Shown here: positions 1-8,060 of the stretch, piece after piece
Layout: the number at the start of each line of letters is the position of its first letter
How positions within the stretch are numbered: the stretch's first letter is position 1
Origin: JAUWGC01 sp963753055
GTDB lineage: Bacteria; Bacteroidota; Bacteroidia; Bacteroidales; B18-G4
Direction of reading: 5' to 3'
DNA length: 64,000 bases
NCBI GenBank assembly: GCA_963753055.1
Contig: CAVWAP010000005.1
Location: 23,105-87,104, forward strand
Program-made: the position numbers and the translations under genes
The notes under the pieces: generated by a model
What the model saw: the letters and a program-made list of their open reading frames with translations, nothing else
Databases searched by the model: none
What the model was told of the DNA's origin: nothing

Positions 1-53
1 TAACCATGGATTATCCGGTACTTAAACTTCATTTACTTTATAACAAATAGTTT

Positions 54-725
54 ATGAAAAGACAGCTGGTTATTACCGGGGATGGATCGCACACCCTGTT
101 CGCTTCTGATTTGCAGGATCATTATCATTCCACTTTCGGAGCTGTCCAGGAATCAAATCATATCTATATTGAAAGTGCATTGAAAGCTCATCCATCAAAC
201 CGAAAAATGGTAAATGTCCTGGAAATCGGGTTTGGTACAGGCTTAAATGCGCTTCTAACCTGGCAGCAAAGTTATCTTCAAAAGATGAAAATTCAATATG
301 TGACAATTGAACCACACCCGGTTGAACTGGCGATGGCACTACGGCTGAACTATCCTGATTTCATTGATATACAAGACTCGGTATCAATATTTAAAAAACT
401 TCACCAGGCTGCATGGGGTGAAGGTGTTGTCATTTCTGAGTATATGAGGTTCACAAAAATGGATACCGCGATTCAGGAGGCATCACTTGAACCAATGAGG
501 TTCGATATTGTCTACTTCGACGCCTTTGGGCCGGAGGCTCAACCGGAATTATGGACTGTGCCCGTCTTTCAAAAAATCTATGATTCTATGGCCCTGGATA
601 GTGTAATGACGACGTTTTCTTCTAAGGGATCGGTAAAACGGGCGATGCAGGAAGCCGGGTTTAATATTGAGTTGCTGGATGGCCCTCCCGGGAAAAGAAC
701 CATCACGAGAGCCTGGAAGAAATAA
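54..725 (+). CDS. mnmD: tRNA 5-methylaminomethyl-2-thiouridine methyltransferase, MnmD type
   Basis: A 223-residue stand-alone homologue of the methyltransferase half of E. coli MnmC (DUF752). The family uses S-adenosylmethionine to methylate the aminomethyl group on U34 of certain tRNAs. The SAM-binding glycine motif EIGFGTGLN lies at residues 57-65, and the family motif FDAFGPEAQPELW is near residue 154. The MnmC oxidoreductase half is absent, as is usual for MnmD. The ATG follows an AT-rich leader. It converges with the acylphosphatase gene. The family call is firm; the exact tRNA substrates are inferred. Confidence 0.9.
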   Translation: MKRQLVITGDGSHTLFASDLQDHYHSTFGAVQESNHIYIESALKAHPSNRKMVNVLEIGFGTGLNALLTWQQSYLQKMKIQYVTIEPHPVELAMALRLNYPDFIDIQDSVSIFKKLHQAAWGEGVVISEYMRFTKMDTAIQEASLEPMRFDIVYFDAFGPEAQPELWTVPVFQKIYDSMALDSVMTTFSSKGSVKRAMQEAGFNIELLDGPPGKRTITRAWKK

Positions 726-750
726 TTGTCAACTTTCAAATAATTAATGA

Positions 751-1020
751 TTATCTGATTGTAAAGTCTTTAAATTCTTTTACCGGGGCGTCCTGGATAT
801 TGAGATCACTGACCCTGGCCCAATTTGGACCTTTCTTGCAATAATCTATGAAGGCTTCAATAACGGTTGGTTCGCCTTCAGCTTCAGCATACACTGAACC
901 ATCCGGCATATTTTTAACAAAGCCTTTCACCCCAAGTTCATTTGCTTTCCTGTGCGTGTAAAAACGAAATCCAACATTCTGGACCACACCGGATATATTA
1001 AGGATTACACTTTTTTTCAT
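751..1020 (-). CDS. acyP: acylphosphatase
   Basis: An 89-residue protein of normal length for the small acylphosphatases, which hydrolyse carboxyl-phosphate bonds such as acetyl phosphate in the cytoplasm. The phosphate-binding loop VQNVGFRF (residues 13-20) carries the catalytic Arg19, and GFVKNMPDGSV carries the catalytic Asn37. The loop has N where most members have G (VQGVGFR). The start overlaps the stop of the upstream gene by 4 nt (ATGA), so it is translationally coupled as the last gene of a four-gene minus-strand operon. Confidence 0.92.
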   Translation of the reverse strand: MKKSVILNISGVVQNVGFRFYTHRKANELGVKGFVKNMPDGSVYAEAEGEPTVIEAFIDYCKKGPNWARVSDLNIQDAPVKEFKDFTIR

Positions 1021-1586
1021 GGACTCAACCTCTTCATTATTAGTTCATCCAAGGCTTCATATAATTGGTTTGGGTCCAGGGCCCTCCACCTGAATGTATT
1101 GAACCTCCCGCCAAAGGCAATGTAATAATCAAGGTTTGCACTTTCAAATTCCTTAACCACATGCTCCCTGAAGTTCAGCCCGATGATCCAGCCATCTTCA
1201 ATATCTTCCGACCATTCCTGGTAGTAGTCATTATCACCTGCGTGGAAATTCAGGATATTCTCACCAATCAGGATGAACCGCGTAATTCCGCTTTCAATCA
1301 AAATATCTGCTATTTCCCGCTTAAGGTACATGATGTCATTATGCAGGGTGTCATTCCATTCACCCATCAGCTCAATGACACAGAACCCTTTCTCGTAATT
1401 GGCATATATGATCTTAATGAAAAGGGTGGAGGATCCAATAAAATCCCATTGGGGATGAATCCAGTGATCATAGATTGCGTGTTTAAATTCATATTCATTA
1501 TAGTTTCTGCCATAGAAAGGGGAGTTCTGATCATCTGCTGCATCGTACAAATGTCTCCAATTATAGTGTGGTTCCAGGTTATGCAT
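1017..1586 (-). CDS. conserved hypothetical protein in the lpxR-DUF493-acyP operon
   Basis: A 189-residue protein I cannot assign. It has no signal peptide or membrane segment. It is rich in aromatic and acidic residues (N-terminal EPHYNWRHLY, central GDNDYYQEWSEDIEDGW). Predicted alternating beta-strand and helix stretches around residues 50-110 suggest a compact alpha/beta fold. It lies 5 nt after the DUF493 gene and overlaps acyP by 4 nt, so it is very likely co-transcribed with both. A cytoplasmic role is inferred only from the lack of export signals. Confidence 0.7.
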   Translation of the reverse strand: MHNLEPHYNWRHLYDAADDQNSPFYGRNYNEYEFKHAIYDHWIHPQWDFIGSSTLFIKIIYANYEKGFCVIELMGEWNDTLHNDIMYLKREIADILIESGITRFILIGENILNFHAGDNDYYQEWSEDIEDGWIIGLNFREHVVKEFESANLDYYIAFGGRFNTFRWRALDPNQLYEALDELIMKRLSP

Positions 1587-1591
1587 GATTT

Positions 1592-1900
1592 CTAGAGTGC
1601 AAGCTTGATACCTTCAATTGATTTGAGGCCCTCGTAAAGGCCTGTCATTTGCTTGTGGGAATTGATATTAATATTCACAGTGAAGCTGATGTACTTATCA
1701 TTACTGCTGTATTTTGACCTCCAGTCTGAAAAAGTGACTTTATGGGTAATAAGCACTTTCTCAATCGCTTGCTGTTGGGTTTCTTTATTGCCTTTATTGT
1801 CGAGTATGACTTTAAGGTCGTAGTTGACCGGGAATATTACCTCTTCATCCCCAAAGAGATTATTTTTCCCATTCCCACCATTATTGCCAATATTAATCAT
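1592..1900 (-). CDS. DUF493 (YbeD-like) family protein
   Basis: A 102-residue protein with the DUF493/YbeD pattern: an N-terminal FPVNYDLKVI strand, then VTFSDWRSKYSSNDKYISFTV, and a C-terminal helix ending in EGIKLAL. The fold resembles ACT-like regulatory domains, and the role of the family is not settled. It starts 1 nt after the stop of the lpxR-like gene (1902) and ends 5 nt before the next gene, so it is part of the same operon. The Asn/Gly-rich N terminus (INIGNNGGNGKNN) is probably disordered. Confidence 0.8.
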   Translation of the reverse strand: MINIGNNGGNGKNNLFGDEEVIFPVNYDLKVILDNKGNKETQQQAIEKVLITHKVTFSDWRSKYSSNDKYISFTVNININSHKQMTGLYEGLKSIEGIKLAL

Positions 1901-1901
1901 A

Positions 1902-3176
1902 TTAAAAACAAAATGTTGCGGCCATATGTAGCCATCTATGCTCTTTGCTGCCTTTGAATTCAGGGGTAATATAATTCATTTCTGTGCGAAATCCAAAGAA
2001 CTTATAGGAAAACTCAATACCAAAACTTGCATTGAAAACCAGGCGATTGATATCTTCGGGGGAAAGCGTGTAAATATTGTTATTACTGAACATTCCTCCC
2101 TGTAATGTGGCGTCATATGCAACGGCCCGCAGGATGGATGAAAATGTAAAAGCATACTGGACTTTGCTCCTCCCAGTATATCCATTGTTCCCGGGACCTA
2201 CTAGACCAATATTTTTAAAATAAGACATGAAGCTGCCAACCCTGGAATAAAAACCAGCTCCTACATTTGTGTACAATGTACCTACTTTCCCTTCAAAAAC
2301 ACCATTAATATCGAAATGTTCAATATTGATAAGCCCTTGCTCTACCCTAACATTGTAATTAACAACCACATCATTCTTGAGCTGGTTAACCCAGCCTGTT
2401 GGTTTGGTTTCATGAATGGTTGTCTGGACAAATCCGCCAAGGGATTCGGGACCGATGATCCCAAAATCAAGTTCAGAAACCTGCTTGTAACGTTTTTTGG
2501 GATTTATTGTCACCTTAAACTGTCCGGCATATAAGACACCGGCAAAAGGCCTGTCACCGTATTGAATAGCCGTAGTATCCAATACCAGTGGTGTAAAGAA
2601 GTCCTGTACAAGACTGATCCCATGATAACTGACAGAATTTTGCCTGTAAGGAAGCATGAAATACCCAAAAGGTGATTTGGCAATATTCGGATCAATATAA
2701 TCGAAACGGACCCCGTTGGTATAGTAGTAATCCATACTTAACATGGCATCATTGCTGAAGTGAGCAGTAAATAATTTGTCCTGGCTAACAATGGGGATAT
2801 CATATGAGGGGATAGATGAATATTCTCTTATCTGGGGTTTGAAAGGCCTGAGGGATGCCTTATCAATTACCATTTCCAGGGACTCAACCTGAAGAGGAGC
2901 TAACGGAATAATATCAAGCTTCTCACGCTGATGAAATACCTCTGGGGTTTCTGCTAATACAAAGGATTTATTCTCATATTCCATATAAAAAACATCAGGT
3001 GCTATGGGTGGGCTCCACTTTAATATATCAATTGATAGGCGTGTGGTCCTGGCTTCAACGGGAGGGATCCCGGGGAATTTATCCGCAACTGGTGCATCCA
3101 GCTCAGTTTTCTCTATCCTGCATCCGAAAACGCTTACCAGCACGAATAGCCATATGAGGATCGCCTTATGTTTCAT
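1902..3176 (-). CDS. LpxR-family lipid A 3'-O-deacylase-like outer membrane protein
   Basis: A 424-residue protein whose residues from about 130 onward match the LpxR/DUF2219 beta-barrel family. Visible motifs are HFSNDAML then YYYTNGVRFDY (active-site Asn-Asp region), GDRPFAGVLY, and IHETKPTGWVNQL (the His/Glu region of the active site). LpxR removes the 3'-acyloxyacyl chain of lipid A in the outer membrane. The N terminus has a signal with a lipobox-like cysteine (VSVFGC, Cys19) and about 110 residues not found in the roughly 320-residue enterobacterial enzyme, so it may be a lipid-anchored or extended form. It is the first gene of a four-gene operon. Confidence 0.8.
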   Translation of the reverse strand: MKHKAILIWLFVLVSVFGCRIEKTELDAPVADKFPGIPPVEARTTRLSIDILKWSPPIAPDVFYMEYENKSFVLAETPEVFHQREKLDIIPLAPLQVESLEMVIDKASLRPFKPQIREYSSIPSYDIPIVSQDKLFTAHFSNDAMLSMDYYYTNGVRFDYIDPNIAKSPFGYFMLPYRQNSVSYHGISLVQDFFTPLVLDTTAIQYGDRPFAGVLYAGQFKVTINPKKRYKQVSELDFGIIGPESLGGFVQTTIHETKPTGWVNQLKNDVVVNYNVRVEQGLINIEHFDINGVFEGKVGTLYTNVGAGFYSRVGSFMSYFKNIGLVGPGNNGYTGRSKVQYAFTFSSILRAVAYDATLQGGMFSNNNIYTLSPEDINRLVFNASFGIEFSYKFFGFRTEMNYITPEFKGSKEHRWLHMAATFCF

Positions 3177-3376
3177 CGGGTTAAAAGTGTCCTAAATAGA
3201 CAAAGTAAAATTACTACAAATTCTGCATGAAAAACTGCAGAATTTCACAATTAATAACACTTCACCTATAACAATTGTTTTCACAATATAATATTCTCTT
3301 TTCCAGTGACAAAATTACCACTTAGTAGCTGAGAATCAATGAAAATACGTAAAAACGGGTAAAAATACCCAAGGTT

Positions 3377-5770
3377 TTAGAAGATCTTGGGGTAGAGCTC
3401 AGGATCCATCTCGTGCATAATGTTGTAAACCATGTCAAACACGTCTTCTGCGTTTGGATTGGAGAAGTAGTCTCCATCAGTGCTATAAGCTGCGCGGTGG
3501 GCCTGACCGGTTAGTGTCCTTGGCTCAGCATCAAGGAAAAAATACCCTTTTTGCTCTTCCAGAACCTTTTGCATCATGAAAGCCGTGGCACCCCCAGGCA
3601 CATCTTCATCAAAGAAAACTACTTTATTGGTCTTTTTCAGAGACTCAAGGATCATGTGGTCGGTATCAAAAGGTAGGAGGGACTGGACATCGATCAGTTC
3701 CACATCTATAGAAAAGTCCTTCAACTGCTCAACCGCATCCAGGGCTATGCGTACACAGCTTCCATAAGTAACCAGAGTGATATCTTTTCCTGTTTTTAAG
3801 ACCTCAGGCTTACCGACCGGAACGCGAAATTCCCCAAAATTGGAAGGTAGCTGTTCCTTTAACCTGTATGCATTTAAAGGCTCAATGATGAGAGCAGGCT
3901 CATCAGATGCAAGCATGGTATTATAGAATCCTGCTGCTTGTGTCATGTCTCTGGGGACCAGAACGTTAACACCTCTGATGGAATTAATGACCATGCTGAG
4001 TGGTGATCCTGAATGCCAGATACCTTCCAGCCTGTGCCCCCTGGTACTGATGATCAATGGTGCTTTTTGTCCTCCTTTGGTCCTGTATTGGACAGTTGCC
4101 AGGTCATCGCTTAAAACCTGAAGCCCGTAAAGCAAGTAGTCGAAATACTGGATCTCTGCAATAGGTCTTAGTCCACGCATGGCAAGTCCTAATCCCTGTC
4201 CCAGTATCGTTGCTTCGCGGATACCAGTATCGCTGATGCGTAACTCGCCGTATTCCTCCTGTAGTCCTTCCAAAGTCTGGTTAACCCCGCCAATCTTACC
4301 CACATCTTCACCAAAGATCATTAATAGCGGGTTATTTTTGAAGTTATGACTGAAATTCTGTTTCAGGATCTCTCTTCCCGGAACCCATGGTGCATCCTCT
4401 GGTATTTCCGGCTTGACTTCTTTAATCTTTAATACTGATTTATTGGAATGGCTCCAGAGGTGGGAGTTATAATCTTCTGATTTTTCCGAGCTGGCTTTAT
4501 CACGCCAGCCCATGACGTTCTTTTTTAAGGAGTTCTGAGGATTGCTGCAATTATCGCAAATCAGGCGCAGTATCCTTTTGCCGGATGACATAATATCTTT
4601 CCAGTTAGGATCACCAACGATTGCCAGCTCCTGCTTGATCGCATTGATTTTAGAGGTCTTTGCACAGTTACATGTGCTGATATCAACCATGCGAAGAAAA
4701 TCATCACGCTGTCGCCGTATAGGCTTGATAAAGCTTTCCCATGCGGTCTTTCTGGCTTCCTTTGCGCGGGAAATTGCAGCTGCTTCGATCTTGCCCAGTT
4801 CTTCTTTACTTGCTATTCCTTCACTGAGGATCCATTCACGCATCTTCTTGATACCATCAAATTCTTGTTCCCATTGAAGCCTTTCATTGCTCTTGTACCT
4901 TTCATGAGAGCCTGAGGTTGAGTGACCCTGTGGTTGTGTGAGCTCCTCAATATGAAAAATAACAGGTACATGCTCTTTCCTGCACCTTTTAATGCCTTCC
5001 TCGTACATTTTGCAAAGGGCGGGGTAATCCCATCCCTTGCCTTTGTAGATCAGGAAGCCATTACCACTTTTATCAATTTCAAATCCTTTCAGTATCTCTG
5101 AAATGCTTTCCTTGGTGGTCTGGTATTTTTTCGGTACTGATATGCCGTAACCATCATCCCAGATTGAGATGGCCATAGGCACCATGAGTACACCGGCAGC
5201 ATTAATGGTCTCGAAAAAGATCCCTTCAGAAGTACTGGCATCGCCAATAGTACCAAATGCCACTTCATCTCCATTTTTGGAAAACTTCTCAAATGGCTTG
5301 AGATCGGGGTTATTTCTGTATACCTTCGATGCCAGGGCAAGTCCCAGCAACCTGGGCATCTGGCCTGCAGTAGGGGAGATGTCTGCTGAAGAATTCTTCT
5401 GTGCGGTGAGGTCTTTCCATTCTCCATTTTCGTCGAGTGACCTGGTGGCAAAATGGTTGTTCATCATCCTTCCACCCATTCCAGGATTGGCTTCAAGGTT
5501 GGTATCTCCATACAATTGGGAGAAAAACTGTTCCAGGTTCATCATTCCGGTTGCAATCATGAAAGTCTGATCACGATAATAACCTGAACGCCAATCACCT
5601 TCCCTGAACACTTTGGCCATGGCCAGCTGTGGGACCTCCTTGCCATCGCCAAAAATGCCAAACTTGGCTTTACCCGTCAGCACTTCCCTTCTTCCGAGCA
5701 GGCTGATCTGACGGCTTTCATTTGCAATACGGTAATCGTTAAGTACTTCTTTCTTTGTCAGTTTACGCAT
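3377..5770 (-). CDS. 2-oxoacid dehydrogenase E1, alpha and beta subunits fused
   Basis: A 797-residue fusion. Residues 1 to about 350 are the thiamine-diphosphate-binding E1 alpha part, with GDASTSEG as the TPP/Mg motif followed by WDDGYGIS. Residues from about 465 are the E1 beta part (FGEDVGKIGGVNQTL, then DTGIREATILG, then RGHRLEGIWHSGSP). E1 decarboxylates a 2-oxoacid and passes the acyl group to a lipoyl E2. Fused E1 proteins of this type are usual in Bacteroidota and are annotated as branched-chain or general 2-oxoacid dehydrogenases; substrate cannot be read here. A Cys-containing linker (STCNCAKTS, LICDNCS) joins the halves. E2 and E3 are not adjacent. Confidence 0.88.
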   Translation of the reverse strand: MRKLTKKEVLNDYRIANESRQISLLGRREVLTGKAKFGIFGDGKEVPQLAMAKVFREGDWRSGYYRDQTFMIATGMMNLEQFFSQLYGDTNLEANPGMGGRMMNNHFATRSLDENGEWKDLTAQKNSSADISPTAGQMPRLLGLALASKVYRNNPDLKPFEKFSKNGDEVAFGTIGDASTSEGIFFETINAAGVLMVPMAISIWDDGYGISVPKKYQTTKESISEILKGFEIDKSGNGFLIYKGKGWDYPALCKMYEEGIKRCRKEHVPVIFHIEELTQPQGHSTSGSHERYKSNERLQWEQEFDGIKKMREWILSEGIASKEELGKIEAAAISRAKEARKTAWESFIKPIRRQRDDFLRMVDISTCNCAKTSKINAIKQELAIVGDPNWKDIMSSGKRILRLICDNCSNPQNSLKKNVMGWRDKASSEKSEDYNSHLWSHSNKSVLKIKEVKPEIPEDAPWVPGREILKQNFSHNFKNNPLLMIFGEDVGKIGGVNQTLEGLQEEYGELRISDTGIREATILGQGLGLAMRGLRPIAEIQYFDYLLYGLQVLSDDLATVQYRTKGGQKAPLIISTRGHRLEGIWHSGSPLSMVINSIRGVNVLVPRDMTQAAGFYNTMLASDEPALIIEPLNAYRLKEQLPSNFGEFRVPVGKPEVLKTGKDITLVTYGSCVRIALDAVEQLKDFSIDVELIDVQSLLPFDTDHMILESLKKTNKVVFFDEDVPGGATAFMMQKVLEEQKGYFFLDAEPRTLTGQAHRAAYSTDGDYFSNPNAEDVFDMVYNIMHEMDPELYPKIF

Positions 5771-5796
5771 AAAAAATACCTCTGCAGTTAAGGTTG

Positions 5797-5804
5797 CAAA
5801 GGTA
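5797..5804 (-). promoter_or_regulatory. Bacteroidota -7 promoter element upstream of the E1 gene
   Basis: On the minus strand this reads TACCTTTG followed by C, an exact match to TAnnTTTG. It is 26 nt upstream of the ATG at 5770 and would give a leader of about 20 nt. Confidence 0.6.
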
Positions 5805-5812
5805 ATAAAAAT

Positions 5813-5875
5813 GTGAAGAGTGAAGGGTGAAGGGAATTAGAATATTCTCTCACTCTTCACCCTTCACCCTTCACT
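5813..5875. repeat. 7-bp-period array with inverted halves (GTGAAGR)
   Basis: Three units GTGAAGA, GTGAAGG, GTGAAGG at 5813-5833 are followed by an AT-rich spacer and then the complementary units CACTCTT, CACCCTT, CACCCTT at 5851-5871. The arms at 5820-5834 and 5860-5874 can pair over 15 bp. There is no T-tract, so it is not a typical terminator. The right end runs directly into the stop codon of the PspC gene. Confidence 0.9.
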
Positions 5876-7555
5876 TCATATCGCCATCATATTCTGAAGC
5901 ATAATGAATGTCAGCGTATTTTGCTTATCCCTCATCCTGTTCAGCCGGCTTGTTTGTTTTGGCTCTTCAGGCTTTGGTAATTCGCTTGCCTTTTTCAAAC
6001 CATCTTCAGTCATAATCCAGGTTTTCCCAGGAAGATAATATGAACTATGGTAACCCTGCTGTCTCAGGATTTGCCGTAGATTCCAATCCAGCCTTACTGC
6101 TTTATTTAATGGGACCTGCAATTCCAGGCTGACCTGATGGTCGCGCCAGGATTCACCCTGCTGTATGACAAACAGGGGATCAATGATCAGGGTACTGTCA
6201 GTTTGCTGGTAATAGTGAATGGTATGATTTGTGTTTTCTTCGGAATCCAGGGTGGTACGCCCCCTGGAATAGACATGCTTGGTGAAATGGTAATAAGCGT
6301 CAGGGCTCTGGCGTATCCTCAACCTGACATAGCTGAATATTTTACCTTCCTCGGTGATTACCAGGTTTGGTTCATCCAGGTACATATTGTCTCCAAACTC
6401 ATCATAAACCTGGTCAATCTGAAACTGGTTAGCTGAGATACTGAGGGTGTCGACTGCCGGTTGCACGAATTCGATGGGCTTTGCGACTGTCACATCATGC
6501 TTGAAGTTTCTTGCAATCCTGAATGTGAAGAATAGGGTAATGATCAGTCCGATGATCCAGATATTAAAGGCTGCAAACCCAATATGCCTGATACCTTCAA
6601 AGTGGAAGAGCATCCTCAGCGCCCCATAGATCAACATTATTATGGGTATGCCCAGGAACATTAATAATCCAACCCTTAATAGCCCAACTGCCTCAATATC
6701 ATTGCTGACTAAACCGATTAAAGATGGAAATGGAAATGTGATAAGGTCATGGTTATCAACGTACATGAAACCACCCCATCCGAAGAAAGAAACAATTAAA
6801 CCTGCCAGGAATGATAATCCGAGGATTAATAATACAACACCGGCAATGATGACGATGACCCTCAGTAAGATTTTAAGCAGGGAAATGAGGAATCCAAAGA
6901 AATTCTCAATTACTGTATTTGAAGTTCCTCCTTTTTTTTTAAAGGGATCCTTGGTTTTACCGGTGAGGTCGTTGATCCGGTCTTTAATATTGTGTAACTC
7001 CTCCTGGATGGACTTTTCAATATTTGTAACATTTACTTTCTCCCCTTTCATTTCGAGCTTTTCAGCTGTTGTGGAAGCTTTCGGAATAACGGCCCATAGG
7101 ACAAGATAAATGATTGGTGAGATGAATCCCAGCAGGAGGATAAGGAAGATTATTCTTATCCAGAGGATTTCAACATTAAAATAGGCTGCAATACCGCTGC
7201 ATACACCACCTATGATCTGGTTGTCCGGATCGCGGTAAAGGCGCTTCGAACCCCTGTCTTCTGGTATGTATTCTGCCTGGGCTTCTGCTTCATCCTCAAC
7301 AAAGTCGCTGGGTTGTCCCAGGATCTCGATAATCTCGTCAATGTCCTCGATACTGACCACCTGCTTTTGTTCTTTTAAGCGTTCCTGGAGAAGCTCGGCT
7401 ATCCTTCCTTCAATATCAGAAATGATCTCGTCCACGCCAACGGTCTTTCTGAAATGGCCTTTCAGGATATCCAGATAATTATTAAGCTTCTCAAAAGCAT
7501 CTTCATCAATATGAAAGATTATCCCGCTAATGTTAATTGTGAATGTCTTTTTCAT
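5876..7555 (-). CDS. PspC-domain membrane protein
   Basis: A 559-residue protein. Residues 1-95 form a soluble segment common in Bacteroidota PspC proteins (TINISGIIFHIDEDAFEKL, with a two-helix IEGRIAELL/EIIEILG pattern). A PspC domain with GGVCSGIAAYFNVEI and one hydrophobic helix follows at about 109-165, then several further membrane helices (about 225-350) and a C-terminal extracytoplasmic beta-rich region. PspC domains belong to envelope-stress responses. It lies just downstream of a PadR repressor gene, the usual arrangement in this phylum, which suggests that PadR controls the pair. The stop codon TGA is the first part of the adjoining 7-bp-period array. Confidence 0.85.
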   Translation of the reverse strand: MKKTFTINISGIIFHIDEDAFEKLNNYLDILKGHFRKTVGVDEIISDIEGRIAELLQERLKEQKQVVSIEDIDEIIEILGQPSDFVEDEAEAQAEYIPEDRGSKRLYRDPDNQIIGGVCSGIAAYFNVEILWIRIIFLILLLGFISPIIYLVLWAVIPKASTTAEKLEMKGEKVNVTNIEKSIQEELHNIKDRINDLTGKTKDPFKKKGGTSNTVIENFFGFLISLLKILLRVIVIIAGVVLLILGLSFLAGLIVSFFGWGGFMYVDNHDLITFPFPSLIGLVSNDIEAVGLLRVGLLMFLGIPIIMLIYGALRMLFHFEGIRHIGFAAFNIWIIGLIITLFFTFRIARNFKHDVTVAKPIEFVQPAVDTLSISANQFQIDQVYDEFGDNMYLDEPNLVITEEGKIFSYVRLRIRQSPDAYYHFTKHVYSRGRTTLDSEENTNHTIHYYQQTDSTLIIDPLFVIQQGESWRDHQVSLELQVPLNKAVRLDWNLRQILRQQGYHSSYYLPGKTWIMTEDGLKKASELPKPEEPKQTSRLNRMRDKQNTLTFIMLQNMMAI

Positions 7556-7582
7556 TTATGTATATAATTAATATTGTACAAT

Positions 7583-7909
7583 TCATTTAAGGGTTACTTT
7601 ATCAACAGCACCAACCAGCTCCTGCCAGCTGTTCCGTAGTTCTTGAAGCATCATGCTTCCGATTTCAGTGATGGTATAGTATTTCCTCGGGGGACCCGAT
7701 TTTGACTCTTCCCATCTGTAATTAAGAAAGCCATCGTTTTTTAATCGTGTCAGAAGGGGATATAGGGTTCCCTCCACAACGATCAAATGTGATTCCTTGA
7801 GCTTCTCGATGATATCGGAAGCATATGCATCTTTTTCATTTATGATTGATAAGATGCAGAGTTCCAGCACTCCCTTTCTCATTTGGGCTTTTGTTTTCTC
7901 TAAGTTCAT
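7583..7909 (-). CDS. PadR-family transcriptional regulator
   Basis: A 108-residue winged-helix repressor of usual length for the small PadR type, with the N-terminal signature KAQMRKGVLELCILSII, the wing region EGTLYPLLTRLKNDGFL and the YYTITEIG segment. It presumably represses its own operon with the PspC gene 27 nt downstream. The start at 7909 is preferred to one 18 nt upstream because the promoter TATATTTG (7914-7921) ends 4 nt before it and family members begin MNxExTKAQ. That implies a leaderless or nearly leaderless transcript. Confidence 0.88.
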   Translation of the reverse strand: MNLEKTKAQMRKGVLELCILSIINEKDAYASDIIEKLKESHLIVVEGTLYPLLTRLKNDGFLNYRWEESKSGPPRKYYTITEIGSMMLQELRNSWQELVGAVDKVTLK

Positions 7910-7913
7910 GCAG

Positions 7914-7921
7914 CAAATATA
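7914..7921 (-). promoter_or_regulatory. -7 promoter element of the padR-pspC operon
   Basis: The minus strand reads TATATTTG followed by C, matching TAnnTTTG. Only 4 nt separate it from the padR ATG, pointing to a leaderless mRNA. Confidence 0.6.
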
Positions 7922-7932
7922 ATACAATTTTC

Positions 7933-7955
7933 AGTACTATGCAATACAAAGTACT
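7933..7955. promoter_or_regulatory. candidate PadR operator (AGTACT-N11-AGTACT)
   Basis: Two copies of the self-complementary hexamer AGTACT at 7933-7938 and 7950-7955 frame an 11-bp spacer just upstream of the padR -7 element. The arrangement is both a direct and an inverted repeat and sits where an autoregulatory repressor would block RNA polymerase. Assignment to PadR is inferred from position. Confidence 0.5.
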
Positions 7956-8060
7956 AAAAAAATACCATTATTTGTTAATACCTAATACTATTTAAACAAT
8001 GATACAGCCGTATTGTGCAGAATAACAGTGTGATATCCATTTGTTTAGAATTAATATAAA

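Noticed and set aside
1065..1595. Plus-strand frame of 176 residues
   Set aside because: Antisense shadow of the better-supported minus-strand operon gene, with hydrophobic low-complexity translation.
5820..5874. Rho-independent terminator for the E1 or PspC gene
   Set aside because: The 15-bp stem lacks a T-tract and lies between co-directional genes upstream of the PspC stop side; better explained as a mirrored heptad array.
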